Source: RHKX01 sp963820055 (GTDB taxonomy: Bacteria > Actinomycetota > Thermoleophilia > Solirubrobacterales > 70-9). Taken from it: DNA of 64,000 nucleotides. The translations under genes and the position numbers were made by a program. Shown here piece by piece: positions 35,558 through 43,858 of the stretch. The stretch covers positions 434,001 through 498,000 of the forward strand of contig CAWFYJ010000005.1 in NCBI GenBank assembly GCA_963820055.1, read 5' to 3'. The notes under the pieces were generated by a model. It did not search any database, was not told where the DNA came from, and worked only from the letters and a program-made list of their open reading frames with translations. How positions within the stretch are numbered: position 1 is the stretch's first letter; each line of letters begins with the position of its first letter.

Positions 35558-35563
35558 TAGGTT
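35558..35563 (+). promoter_or_regulatory. -10 box, leaderless, of the membrane protein gene
   Basis: TAGGTT ends 7 nt before the ATG at 35571. Confidence 0.5.
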
Positions 35564-35570
35564 CAGCCGC

Positions 35571-36314
35571 ATGGAAGCAGCAGCACCACCTCCCGCCCCA
35601 GCCCCTCGACCTGCCGGAGGTCCGCAGCAGATCTCCGTCGGAAAGGTAATCAGCGACGCGTTTGCGATCTACACGTCGAACCTCGGCGTCCTCGTCGGGA
35701 CCGCGATCGGCGTGGCGATCGTCTTCGGCGTGATCACGGGCATCCTGAACAACTCCGACAGCACCATCCTGCACTTCATCGCCTGGATCGTTCAGCTGAT
35801 CGGCACGGCGCTGTTCACCGGGTTCGTGGTCCGGCTCGTCCAGGACGTGCGTGACGGCCGTCGCGACATGACCGTCGGGGAGCTCTTCTCCGCGGCTTCA
35901 CCGGCGATCGGCTCGCTGATCATCTGGAGCATCCTCTCCGGCATCGCGATCGGCATCGGGTTCATCTTCCTGATCATTCCCGGGCTGATCCTGATGACGA
36001 TCTGGGCGGTCGGCGCCCCGGCGATCGTCGCCGAGGACGTCGGTCCGCTGGGGGCCTTCGGGCGGAGCTACGAGCTCGTCCGCGGACAGGCCTGGAGCGT
36101 CTTCGGCGTCCTCGTCGTCGTGTTCCTGATCATGATCGTCGCCTTCCTGATCGCCGGCCTCATCGGCGCGGCAATCGGCGGAGTCGTCGGCGCGATCATC
36201 GTCGGGATCATCGTCCTGGCGCTCTTCATGCCCGTCTCGGCCCTCGTGGCCAGCACGTTGTTCTTCGACCTCGGCGGCGGCAACGCAGCTCAGATCGACG
36301 CGACGACGGTCTGA
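35571..36314 (+). CDS. Polytopic membrane protein (GPDPase-membrane-domain/DUF-like)
   Basis: A 247-residue protein with a Pro/Ala-rich cytosolic N-terminus and about six hydrophobic helices. GKVISDAFAIYTSNLGVLVG at the start and GLILMTIWAVGAPAIVAEDV followed by GPLGAFGRSYELVRGQAW in the middle resemble the membrane domain of glycerophosphodiester phosphodiesterases. The phosphodiesterase domain itself is absent. Many actinobacteria encode such stand-alone proteins with no known role. ATG at 35571 is preferred for its -10 box; an in-frame ATG at 35526 would add 15 residues. It ends in a strong terminator. Confidence 0.65.
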   Translation: MEAAAPPPAPAPRPAGGPQQISVGKVISDAFAIYTSNLGVLVGTAIGVAIVFGVITGILNNSDSTILHFIAWIVQLIGTALFTGFVVRLVQDVRDGRRDMTVGELFSAASPAIGSLIIWSILSGIAIGIGFIFLIIPGLILMTIWAVGAPAIVAEDVGPLGAFGRSYELVRGQAWSVFGVLVVVFLIMIVAFLIAGLIGAAIGGVVGAIIVGIIVLALFMPVSALVASTLFFDLGGGNAAQIDATTV

Positions 36315-36337
36315 CGGCCGCGCGCATAACGACTACC

Positions 36338-36370
36338 GAAGGGGCCGGCTTCCGCCGGCCCCTTCTCTTT
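36338..36370 (+). terminator. Intrinsic terminator
   Basis: GAAGGGGCCGGC (36338-36349), TTCC loop, and GCCGGCCCCTTC (36354-36365) form a perfect 12-bp stem followed by TCTTT. It lies 24 nt after the membrane protein stop and is the clearest intrinsic terminator in the window. Confidence 0.85.
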
Positions 36371-36386
36371 GCGATTTGATGGTCCC

Positions 36387-36998
36387 GTGACCCGCGTCGA
36401 CTTCGACCCGGCCACCCACCCCGGCGGCCTCACCAGCATCGTCAACTCAGTCGTCGTCCCGCGGCCGATCGCCTGGGTGTCGACGCGATCGGCGGACGGC
36501 GTCGACAACCTCGCCCCCCACTCGTTCTTCACTGTCGCCTGCTACGAGCCGGCGATCGTCCAGTTCACGTCGATCGGGCGCAAGGACTCGCTCGCGAACG
36601 CCGTCGCGACCGGTGAGTTCGTCGTCAACCTCGCCCCCGAGCACCTCTTCGAGGAGATCAATGCGACCGCAACGGACTTCCCCCATGACATCGACGAGTT
36701 CGCCGAGGTCGGCCTCGAGCGCGAGCCGAGCGCCCGCGTGGCGCCTCCCCGCGTTGCCGGATCCCCGGTCGCGATCGAGTGCACGCTCGAGGACACGCGC
36801 GACTTCGGGTCATCGGTGGTCGTCTTCGGCCGCGTCGTCCTGATCGCGGTCGACGAGGAGGCCATGGTCGACGGCCGTCCCGAGATCGGCCGGCTGCGGC
36901 CGCTCGCCCGCCTCGGACGTCGTCAGTGGAGCACGATCGGCGAGATCCTCGAGATCGCGAGGATCAAGTACGACGACTGGGAGCGCCGGAGCGACTGA
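36387..36998 (+). CDS. Flavin reductase-like (FMN-binding split barrel) protein
   Basis: A 203-residue protein of the flavoredoxin/RutF-like family. VVPRPIAWVSTRSADGVDNL followed by APHSFFTVACYEPAIVQF is the conserved FMN-binding split-barrel core, and SLANAVATGEFVVNL the next block. Members use FMN and NAD(P)H or coenzyme F420, or act as oxidoreductases of unknown substrate. The GTG at 36387 begins at the family start; an in-frame TTG at 36369 lies inside the preceding terminator tail and is unlikely. Confidence 0.85.
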   Translation: MTRVDFDPATHPGGLTSIVNSVVVPRPIAWVSTRSADGVDNLAPHSFFTVACYEPAIVQFTSIGRKDSLANAVATGEFVVNLAPEHLFEEINATATDFPHDIDEFAEVGLEREPSARVAPPRVAGSPVAIECTLEDTRDFGSSVVVFGRVVLIAVDEEAMVDGRPEIGRLRPLARLGRRQWSTIGEILEIARIKYDDWERRSD

Positions 36999-37013
36999 GG
37001 GCCGAGGAGCGGC

Positions 37014-37352
37014 TCAGCGGCCGAAGAGGCGACCGAGGAAGCCGCCGCCGGTGCCCTTGGGGGCAGTGCCGATCGAGCCGATGCCGCGATCGACCGGCTT
37101 CGCGAGCTCGGGAAGCTGCTCCGCCGTGACCGAGAGGGTCACGCCGCGCTCGAAGGTCCGGGCGACCTCCGGTGCGTCCACGAAGCGGACGGTCCCGTCG
37201 TTGTCGGTGATCTCGAAGCCGTCGAGGATGTGCTCGCGGTAGTTGTCCTCGACGCGGCGGATCTCTCCGACCTTCGCGCCCTCGCTGTCGTAGACGGCGG
37301 TTCCGCGCTGGACGGACGTGTAATGGATCGGGCTGCCGAGGTCGTCGCTCAT
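37014..37352 (-). CDS. PRC-barrel/DUF2171-like small protein
   Basis: A 112-residue soluble protein. IHYTSVQRGTAVYDSEGAKV followed by GEIRRVEDNYREHILDGFEI has the sequence rhythm of PRC-barrel-type beta-barrel proteins (G-x-x-V-x-D-x-x-G-x-x-V-G-x-V). The C-terminus is Gly-rich (GTAPKGTGGGFLGRLFGR). A role in stress response or RNA processing is known for some PRC barrels, none specific here. It lies 52 nt after the hydrolase gene and has a TATCCT box 9 nt before its ATG, so it is probably transcribed on its own. Confidence 0.6.
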   Translation of the reverse strand: MSDDLGSPIHYTSVQRGTAVYDSEGAKVGEIRRVEDNYREHILDGFEITDNDGTVRFVDAPEVARTFERGVTLSVTAEQLPELAKPVDRGIGSIGTAPKGTGGGFLGRLFGR

Positions 37353-37404
37353 CGTCCCGAGAGGATACGGGGCGCCGATGACCGGCATCCCGGTCCCGCT
37401 GCGC

Positions 37405-38219
37405 TCAGGCGGCAGCGCAGAACGCGGCGATCTCCCGGGAGAGCTTTCCCCCTGCCAGGCGAGCGGGCTCTCCCCCTCCCCCTCGGAGATCATCCGGGCG
37501 CCGGGGATCGCCTCCGCCCACGCCTCGGCAACGGACATCGGATGGCCGGGGTCGGCCTCGTCGCGACTTGCGACCACGAGCGTCGGCACGTCCAGCGCCT
37601 CGAGCTCGGTCAGCCCGTCGAAGGGAATCGATCGCGGCACCTCCCGGATCGCCGTCGCCACGGCCCCGAGGTCGCGATGGCGACTGAGCCGGTCGCGGGC
37701 GATCCGGACGAGCGTGTCGTGCCAATCGGGGTCCATCCCGGCCTCGTAGGCGGCGATGAAGCCGTCGATCCCGTCGTCGTCGAGGCCGTCGGCGAGCCGG
37801 TCCCAGTTCGCGAGCGACTCGTCGGTCAGCGGCACCCCGACGCTGGCCGGGCCGATCAGCACCAGGCCCGCCCATCGCGATGGGTCGCGCAGGGCGAGGG
37901 CGGCGATCGTGTGAGCGCCCATCGAGTGGCCGGCGAGGAACGGCCGCTCGATGCCGGTCGCGGCGACGACCGCATCGAGGTCGTCGGCGAGCTGCTCGTA
38001 TACATAACTACCCACAGGGCCGGGGTCGCTCTCCCCATGGCCGCGGGCGTCGGGCCGGATCAGCTCGTGGCCGGCGCGGGCCAGCGCCCGCGACCCGTGG
38101 ACGACGAGGTCGCGGTGCGCGGTGAGGCCGTGGGCGAGGACGATCGGGGTGCCGGACCCCTCACGGGCTCCGCGCAGGATGACGTCGCCGCTCTCGGTCT
38201 CGAAGTCGGTCGTTGTCAA
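37405..38219 (-). CDS. Alpha/beta hydrolase, one-base deletion near the 3' end
   Basis: A ~270-residue alpha/beta-fold hydrolase. It has an oxyanion-hole HG in VLAHGLTAHRD, the nucleophile elbow GHSMG in FLAGHSMGAHTIAALALRD, and an acidic residue in DVPTLVVASRDEADPG. The frame as given runs on into the PRC-barrel gene. Adding one C to the C run at 37448-37452 restores the usual end (AWQGGKLSREIAAFC). A clear catalytic His is not visible in ISEGEGESPLAW. TTG start at 38219 overlaps the bcp stop by 4 nt. It lies in an operon with PPIase and Bcp. Confidence 0.78.
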
Positions 38220-38683
38220 GCCGCGGCGCGGGCCTGATCGAGCGCCGAGCCCAGATCGTCGGCATCCTCGAACCCGAGCCCGACGAGCGCCACCTTCCGG
38301 TAGCGGATGATCCCCTCGGGGTCGATCACGAAGATCGCCCGGCGCACGAACGAGCCGCCGGGGGCGAGGACTCCGTACGAGGCGGAGACCGACTTGTCGA
38401 CGTCGGCCGCGAGCGGGACCGTCAGGCCGTGCTCGGCGATGAACTTGTCGTGCGATTCGACGTCCTGGGGCGAGATCCCCACGACCTCGGCGTCGAGCCC
38501 GTCGATCTGCTCCCGTCCGTCGCGGTAGTTGCAGAACTGCTTCGTGCAGGTCGGCGTGAAGTCGCCGGGGTAGAACGCGAGCACCACCCAGCTGCCGCGA
38601 TGGGCCGACAGCGAGAACTCGCCCTCTCCCGTCCACGGGAGCGTGAAGTCGGGTGCGGTGTCGCCCTGTTTCGGCTTGGCCAT
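38216..38683 (-). CDS. bcp: Thioredoxin-dependent peroxiredoxin (Bcp/PrxQ type)
   Basis: Reduces H2O2 and organic peroxides. 155 residues. The peroxidatic Cys is in YPGDFTPTCTKQFCNYRD, and the second Cys five residues later (TKQFC) is the PrxQ-type resolving position. The thioredoxin fold is complete (DTAPDFTLP at the N-terminus, VVGISPQDVESHDKF, FVIDPEGIIRYRK). It starts 1 nt after the PPIase stop; downstream hydrolase overlaps it by 4 nt. Confidence 0.93.
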   Translation of the reverse strand: MAKPKQGDTAPDFTLPWTGEGEFSLSAHRGSWVVLAFYPGDFTPTCTKQFCNYRDGREQIDGLDAEVVGISPQDVESHDKFIAEHGLTVPLAADVDKSVSASYGVLAPGGSFVRRAIFVIDPEGIIRYRKVALVGLGFEDADDLGSALDQARAAA

Positions 38684-38684
38684 C

Positions 38685-39362
38685 TCAGCCCTCCGGTGTC
38701 GCCGAGTTGATCACGACCGTCTGCGTCGGCGGCCCGTCGGCTCCGGGCGTGCCGAGTGCGTCGATCGCCTCGACGGTCTCCATTCCCTCGGTCACCTTGC
38801 CGACCAGCGCGTAGTCGGGCGGAAGCCCGGCGTCGGCGCCCGTGACGACGTAGAACTGGCTGCCGGAGCGCCCCGGAGGCTCGACCTGGCTCTTCGCCAT
38901 CGCGACGACGCCCTTCGTGTAGGAGAGATCGGACGGCGGCTTCTCGTCGACGTGGTAGCCGGGTCCGCCGGTGCCGGCCTTCGCGGGATCGGCTCCGAGC
39001 GGATCGCCGCCCTGGATCACGAAGCCCGGCACGACGCGGTGGAAGACCGTGTCGTCGTAGAAGCCCTTCTCGGCCAGATACTGGAACGAGGCGGCCGTCT
39101 TCGGCGCCTGATCGTCGAACGTGACAGTGAAGCTGCCGCAGCTCGTGTCGAACGTGACGCCGGCGGCGGTCGGGGCGTCGGCCTTCGGCGCCGGCAGATC
39201 GGCGGCGGTCTTCGGCGGCGGCGTGTCGACCTTCTCGCAGGGGCCGCCCCCGGTGGTCGAGTCGGCCTCGGTGGTGCCGGTGTCGTCGCTTCCGCCGCAC
39301 GCTGCGAGCAGCGCTCCGCTGGCGAGGACGAGGGCGAGAAGCAGCGGGATCCGTTTCAGCAC
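38685..39362 (-). CDS. Cyclophilin-type peptidyl-prolyl isomerase, lipoprotein
   Basis: Extracytoplasmic prolyl isomerase of 225 residues. It has a lipoprotein signal peptide with lipobox LLAAC (residues ~18-22), then a Ser/Thr/Gly linker. The cyclophilin domain has FQYLAEKGFYDDTVFHRVVP and GFVIQGGDPLGADPAKAGTG, the FHR and QGGDP active-site blocks. GTG start at 39362 lies 7 nt after TAGGCT. First gene of the operon with bcp and the hydrolase. Confidence 0.9.
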   Translation of the reverse strand: MLKRIPLLLALVLASGALLAACGGSDDTGTTEADSTTGGGPCEKVDTPPPKTAADLPAPKADAPTAAGVTFDTSCGSFTVTFDDQAPKTAASFQYLAEKGFYDDTVFHRVVPGFVIQGGDPLGADPAKAGTGGPGYHVDEKPPSDLSYTKGVVAMAKSQVEPPGRSGSQFYVVTGADAGLPPDYALVGKVTEGMETVEAIDALGTPGADGPPTQTVVINSATPEG

Positions 39363-39369
39363 GCGCGGC

Positions 39370-39375
39370 AGCCTA
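39370..39375 (-). promoter_or_regulatory. -10 box, leaderless, of the PPIase operon
   Basis: TAGGCT on the minus strand ends 7 nt before the GTG at 39362. Confidence 0.5.
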
Positions 39376-39396
39376 ACGGGTTGCGATCATGGCACC

Positions 39397-40062
39397 GTGG
39401 CGAACCCACAGGAGAGCAATGAACCGGAAGGCGGACCGTCGACGCGCGTCAAGCTGATCGGCCGGGCGCTGAACGCCACGGTCGCCCATGCGCCTTTCCT
39501 CTGGCCGGTCCTGAAGCGGCCGATGGCCAGCTACTTCGACGACCTCGCGATCACCTGGGACGAGCGCACCGGCGCACCCGGCGCCGACCACCTCGCGCCG
39601 CTCGCACTCGCGGTGACGAAGATCGACCGGCGCCCGGAGCGGGCGCTCGACATCGGCACCGGCACGGGGGTCGCGGCCCTGTTCGTCGCCCGGGAGTTCC
39701 CACACGCGTCCGTCCGCGGCATCGACGTCTCCGAGGAGATGGTCCGGCGCGCCAAGGCGAAGGTCGGGCTCGATCCCGACGGCCGGGTCGCGTTCCGGGT
39801 CGCCGACGGTTCCTCCCTCCCCTGGGACGACGGCCACTTCGATCTCGTGACGCTGCTCAACACGCCGCCCTTCTTCTCCGAGATCGCCCGCGTTCTCCGC
39901 CACGGAGGACACGCGATCGTTGCCGCCAGCTCCGGGGACCGGACGCCGTTCTACACCCCCGATTCGGTGCTCGAGCGCGGGTTCGGGCGCCACGGGATGA
40001 CTACCGTCAAGACCGGGCAGATCGGCCGCGGGTCCTACTACGTCGCCCGCAAGGGGGACTGA
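39397..40062 (+). CDS. Class I SAM-dependent methyltransferase
   Basis: A 221-residue methyltransferase with SAM-binding motif I ALDIGTGTGVAALFVAREFP, motif II GIDVSEEMVRRAKAKVG, motif III VADGSSLPWDDGHFDLVTLL and motif IV-like VLRHGGHAIVAASSGD. The N-terminal ~65 residues (ALNATVAHAPFLWPVLKRP) are basic and amphipathic. Start GTG at 39397. It is followed by the lipid kinase 2 nt later and heads the murT-gatD operon. A role in lipid or lipid II methylation is only context inference. Confidence 0.8.
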   Translation: MANPQESNEPEGGPSTRVKLIGRALNATVAHAPFLWPVLKRPMASYFDDLAITWDERTGAPGADHLAPLALAVTKIDRRPERALDIGTGTGVAALFVAREFPHASVRGIDVSEEMVRRAKAKVGLDPDGRVAFRVADGSSLPWDDGHFDLVTLLNTPPFFSEIARVLRHGGHAIVAASSGDRTPFYTPDSVLERGFGRHGMTTVKTGQIGRGSYYVARKGD

Positions 40063-40064
40063 CG

Positions 40065-40961
40065 ATGCCCGAGGCCGCATCCCCGGCCGTCTACTGCCTG
40101 CTCGTCAACCCGTCCGCGGGTTCGGGGCGGGCGCTGAAGCGCCTGCCGGCGATCCGCGCCGAGCTCGACCGCCGCGGGCTGCACCACCAGGTCGTGATGA
40201 CGACCGGGATCAAACACGGCTGCGAACAGGCGAGGACGGCGGCCGGCCAGGGCGAGATCCCGGTCGTGGTCAGCGGCGACGGCCTGATCGGCAAGGTCGG
40301 CGGAGTCCTCGCCGGAACCGGCACGCCGCTCGGCGTCATCCCCGGCGGCCGCGGCAACGACCTCGCTCGAGTCGTCGGCATCCCGACGGACCCGGTTGAG
40401 GCCGTCGCGGTTCTCGCCGCCGGAAACCGCCGGCGGATCGACGTCGGCGAGGCGAACGGCGAGCGCTTTCTCTGCATCGCGAGCTGCGGCTTCGACTCCG
40501 ACGCGAACCGCATCGCCAACGAGACGACCGTGGTCAGCGGCGCGCTCGTCTACGCCTACGCCGCGATCAAGGCCCTGTGGCAGTGGCGGCCGGCCGAGTT
40601 CACCGTGGCCGTCGACGGGAAGCCGACGGTCGCCACCGGCTACTCGGTCGTCGTCGCCAACTCCCAGGCCTACGGCGGCGGCATGTTCGTCGCTCCCCAG
40701 GCCGTGCTCGACGACGGGCAGCTCGACGTCGTGATCACCGGCGACGTCCCCAAGCGCCGCTTCCTCTCGGGGCTGCCTCAGGTCTTCAAGGGCGAGCACA
40801 TCGGCCGCGACGAGGTGACCACGCTCCGCGGCCGGGTCGTCGAGGTTGCGGCGAACCGCCCCTTCGACGTCTACGCGGACGGCGACCGGCTCACCGATCT
40901 GCCGATGCGCGTCGCCCTCCTCGAGGGCGCCCTCGACCTGATCGCGCCCGAGGCGGCTTGA
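40065..40961 (+). CDS. Diacylglycerol kinase-family lipid kinase
   Basis: ATP-dependent kinase of 298 residues. The catalytic-domain motif GGDGT is present as a variant VVSGDGLIGKVGG; VIPGGRGNDLARVVGIPTDP (the P-x-G-x-G-N-D-x-A-R block) is strongly conserved; the C-terminal beta domain has GGGMFVAPQAVLDDGQLDVV. Bacterial members act on diacylglycerol or undecaprenol-type lipids. It overlaps murT by 4 nt (TTGA). Preceded by an SAM methyltransferase. Confidence 0.88.
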   Translation: MPEAASPAVYCLLVNPSAGSGRALKRLPAIRAELDRRGLHHQVVMTTGIKHGCEQARTAAGQGEIPVVVSGDGLIGKVGGVLAGTGTPLGVIPGGRGNDLARVVGIPTDPVEAVAVLAAGNRRRIDVGEANGERFLCIASCGFDSDANRIANETTVVSGALVYAYAAIKALWQWRPAEFTVAVDGKPTVATGYSVVVANSQAYGGGMFVAPQAVLDDGQLDVVITGDVPKRRFLSGLPQVFKGEHIGRDEVTTLRGRVVEVAANRPFDVYADGDRLTDLPMRVALLEGALDLIAPEAA

Positions 40962-42361
40962 GCGGCACCGCCACGCATCCGAGCCGACTCTTCGGCGCGA
41001 AGGTCGCCGCAGCGCGCGCGATCGGCGCCCTGAGTCGCCGCAGCGGCCGTGGCGGCGGGACGACCCTCCCCGGGCGCGTCCTCCTGCGGACGGCCCCGGA
41101 CGCGATCCGCCGCCTCGGCGCCCGCCTCGACGGGCCGCGCACGGTTCTCAGCGCGACGAACGGCAAGACGACGACCGCCGGGATGCTCGCCTCCGCGTTG
41201 CAGGCGTCAGGCCGGTCGCCGGTCCACAACCGGGCCGGCTCGAACATGGCCTGGGGCGTCGCCACCGCTCTCCTCGAAGGCCACGGCGACGAGGGGCTGT
41301 TCGAGGTCGACGAGGCCTGGCTGCCGCGCGTCGTCGACGACCTCGACCCGACGCTGCTCGTCCTCGGCAACCTCTTCCGCGACCAGCTCGACCGCTACGG
41401 CGAGCTGGAGCGGCTCGCCGACGAATGGGCGGAGATGATCGCCGGCCGCGAGGGGCGAACCGGGCTCGTCCTCAACGCCGACGACCCGCTGATCGCCGAT
41501 CTTGGGCGAGATCGGGAGCTGCGGCGGCGCGACGGGGTCACGTTCTTCGGTATCGAAGACTCCGCCCAGGCGGTCGCCGAGCTTCAGCACGCCTTCGACG
41601 CGAAGCACTGCCGTCGCTGCGGTTCGCCCTACAGCTATGAGCGCGCGTTCGTCGGCCACCTCGGCCACTACAGCTGCCCGAACTGCGGAGCCGACCGCCC
41701 AGCGCCGGACGTCTACGCCACCGACATCGAGCTCCAGGGAATCTCCGGATCGCGGTTCCGTGTCCATGCGCCCGACGGCGCCCTCGACATCGAGCTCCCC
41801 CTCCCCGGCCTCTACAACGTTTACAACGCCCTCGCTGCGATCGCGGCCGCCGGACGCCTCGGCATCGAAGGTGAGCGGATCCGCTCTGGCCTGCAGTCGG
41901 TGAAGGCGGCCTTCGGGCGGGTCGAGACGATCGCCGTCGACGGCCGCTCGCTCTCGATCCTCCTGATCAAGAACCCGGCGGGCGCCAACGAGGTGCTCCG
42001 AACGCTGCAGCTCGAAGCCGAGCGCGGCGAGGAGGGGCTGGATCTCTGGATCGCGCTCAACGACCGGATCGCAGACGGCCGCGATGTCTCCTGGATCTGG
42101 GATGCGGACTTCGAGCTGCTCTCCGGATCGGCACGCCGCATCCACTGCACCGGCACGAGGGCCGCCGAGATGGCGCTGCGCCTGAAGTACGCGGGGTGGC
42201 CGACCGACCGGATCGAGGTCGTGCCCGGCATCGCCGAGTCCCTCGATCGCGCCCTCTCCGCCTCGGGCGACCGACTCTTCGCCCTGCCGACCTACACCGC
42301 CCTGATCGAGCTGCGGACGCTGCTGTCGCGGCGAGGGCTCGCCACGGAGTTCTGGCGATGA
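40958..42361 (+). CDS. murT: Lipid II isoglutaminyl synthase, MurT (Mur-ligase) subunit
   Basis: With GatD amidates the alpha-carboxyl of D-Glu in lipid II, giving D-isoglutamine. 467 residues. The Mur-ligase P-loop is VLSATNGKTTTAGMLASAL; FEVDEAWLPRVVDDLDPTLL and LLVLGNLFRDQLDRYGELER follow. A zinc ribbon CRRCG...CPNCG (residues ~210-240), the hallmark of MurT within the Mur ligases, is intact. The C-terminal ALNDRIADGRDVSWIWDADF holds the conserved Asp that acts with GatD. TTG start overlaps the kinase stop. Followed by a methyltransferase and gatD. Confidence 0.93.
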   Translation: MSGTATHPSRLFGAKVAAARAIGALSRRSGRGGGTTLPGRVLLRTAPDAIRRLGARLDGPRTVLSATNGKTTTAGMLASALQASGRSPVHNRAGSNMAWGVATALLEGHGDEGLFEVDEAWLPRVVDDLDPTLLVLGNLFRDQLDRYGELERLADEWAEMIAGREGRTGLVLNADDPLIADLGRDRELRRRDGVTFFGIEDSAQAVAELQHAFDAKHCRRCGSPYSYERAFVGHLGHYSCPNCGADRPAPDVYATDIELQGISGSRFRVHAPDGALDIELPLPGLYNVYNALAAIAAAGRLGIEGERIRSGLQSVKAAFGRVETIAVDGRSLSILLIKNPAGANEVLRTLQLEAERGEEGLDLWIALNDRIADGRDVSWIWDADFELLSGSARRIHCTGTRAAEMALRLKYAGWPTDRIEVVPGIAESLDRALSASGDRLFALPTYTALIELRTLLSRRGLATEFWR

Positions 42362-43125
42362 CCACGGACGCGCACGCCGCGAAGCCGATGCTCGCCGGAG
42401 GCGACCCGGTCGCGTGGCACGACGCCGAGAACGGCGGTTTCGCTGCCGACCTCGAGCTGTTCGAGCGTCTCGCCGCCGCGGCTGACGGACCCGTCGTCGA
42501 CCTCGGCGCCGGGACGGGCAGGGTGGCACTCCCCCTCGCCGCCGCCGGCAACCGCGTCATCGCCGTCGACACCGATGAGTCCCTGCTCGCGGCATTGGCC
42601 GGACGTGCGGCGGAGCGCGACCTCGAGATCGAGACCCTCGTCGCCGACGTTCGCACCCTGCGACTGCGGGAGCCGGCGCCGCTGATCGTCGCGCCGATGC
42701 AACTCCTGCACATCCTCGGCGGCCGCGACGGACGCCGTCGCGCGATGGCGACGATCGCGGCCAACCTGGCCCCGGGGGGCCGGTTCTGCGCGGTTATGCT
42801 TGAGGAGCCGCTGCCGCTCGGATCCGGGGTTCCCGAGCCGGTTCCGGACGTCCGCGAGGTCGGCGGGTGGGTTCACTCCAGCCTGCCGATCGAGATCCGG
42901 ATCGACGAGGAGTCGATCACGATGCGCCGGCTGCGTCAGCTCGTCGCCCCCGACGGGACGTTCACCGAGGAGCCCCACACGATCGAGCTCGACCGCTTCG
43001 ACCTCGCCGACCTCGATCGCGACGCGGAGGCATCCGGGCTCTGGGTCGTCGGCGCCGAGCGCCTCCCCAGCACCACCGAGTACGAGGACTCGGTCGCCGT
43101 CTTCATGGAGGCCCGCGATGTCTGA
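42358..43125 (+). CDS. SAM-dependent methyltransferase nested between murT and gatD
   Basis: A 255-residue class I methyltransferase. Motif I is VVDLGAGTGRVALPLAAAGN, followed by VIAVDTDESLLAALAGRA (motif II with acidic residue) and APMQLLHILGGRDGRRRAMA. The start ATG overlaps the murT stop (ATGA) and the stop overlaps gatD by 8 nt, so it is translationally coupled to both. murT and gatD are usually adjacent. The substrate is unknown; lipid II, undecaprenyl phosphate or MurT are context guesses. Confidence 0.82.
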   Translation: MTTDAHAAKPMLAGGDPVAWHDAENGGFAADLELFERLAAAADGPVVDLGAGTGRVALPLAAAGNRVIAVDTDESLLAALAGRAAERDLEIETLVADVRTLRLREPAPLIVAPMQLLHILGGRDGRRRAMATIAANLAPGGRFCAVMLEEPLPLGSGVPEPVPDVREVGGWVHSSLPIEIRIDEESITMRRLRQLVAPDGTFTEEPHTIELDRFDLADLDRDAEASGLWVVGAERLPSTTEYEDSVAVFMEARDV

Positions 43126-43858
43126 GCTCCGCCTGCTCGCCCTCTACCCGGACCAGATGAACATCTACGCCGACCGCGGGAACGTGCTCTTCCTTCAGCA
43201 CCGCTGCGAGTGGCGCGGGATCGGCTTCAGCTACGCCGCAGCCGGCATGGGCGAGACGTTTGAACCCGGCGACCACGATCTGATCTATATCGGCGGCGGC
43301 CAGGACCGCGACCAGCGCATGGTGGCCGCCGACCTGCTCGCGACTAAGCGCGACGCGATCGAGGTCGCCGTGACGACGGGCGTCGCCGGGCTCGCCGTCT
43401 GCGGCGGCTATCAGCTGCTCGGCGCCTCCTACCAGCTCGGCGACGAGCGGATCGAGGGTCTCGGCATCGCGCAGCTCCACACCGTCCGTGAGCCCGGTCC
43501 GCGATTGATCGGAAACGTCTCGATTGAGGTCGACCTCGGTGCCGGCAAGCGGATCCTCGCCGGGTTCGAGAACCACGGTGGCCGCACCTACATCGACGTC
43601 GGCGGCGAGCCGCTCGGGCGCGTGCTTCACGGCCATGGCAACAACGGGCGCGACGGGCTCGAGGGGATCGTCCGCGACAACCTGATCGGCACCTATCTGC
43701 ACGGGCCACTGCTCCCCAAGAACGCCTGGCTCGCCGACGAACTCATCGCCAGGGCGATCGAACATCGCACCGGCGTCAGGCCGGAGCTCGAGCCGCTCGA
43801 CGACGCCTTCGAGGATGCCGCCCACGCCGACGCCGAGCGCGCCGCCGAGCGGGGCTAG
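43118..43858 (+). CDS. gatD: Lipid II isoglutaminyl synthase, GatD (glutamine amidotransferase) subunit
   Basis: Supplies ammonia from glutamine to MurT. A 246-residue class I (cobyric-acid-synthase-like) amidotransferase. The nucleophile Cys is in LAVCGGYQLLGASYQ and the catalytic His in GTYLHGPLLPKNAWLAD. The N-terminus LALYPDQMNIYADRGNVLFL is typical. ATG at 43118 overlaps the methyltransferase by 8 nt. It ends convergently with dut, the two stops sharing CTAG at 43855-43858. Confidence 0.93.
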   Translation: MSELRLLALYPDQMNIYADRGNVLFLQHRCEWRGIGFSYAAAGMGETFEPGDHDLIYIGGGQDRDQRMVAADLLATKRDAIEVAVTTGVAGLAVCGGYQLLGASYQLGDERIEGLGIAQLHTVREPGPRLIGNVSIEVDLGAGKRILAGFENHGGRTYIDVGGEPLGRVLHGHGNNGRDGLEGIVRDNLIGTYLHGPLLPKNAWLADELIARAIEHRTGVRPELEPLDDAFEDAAHADAERAAERG

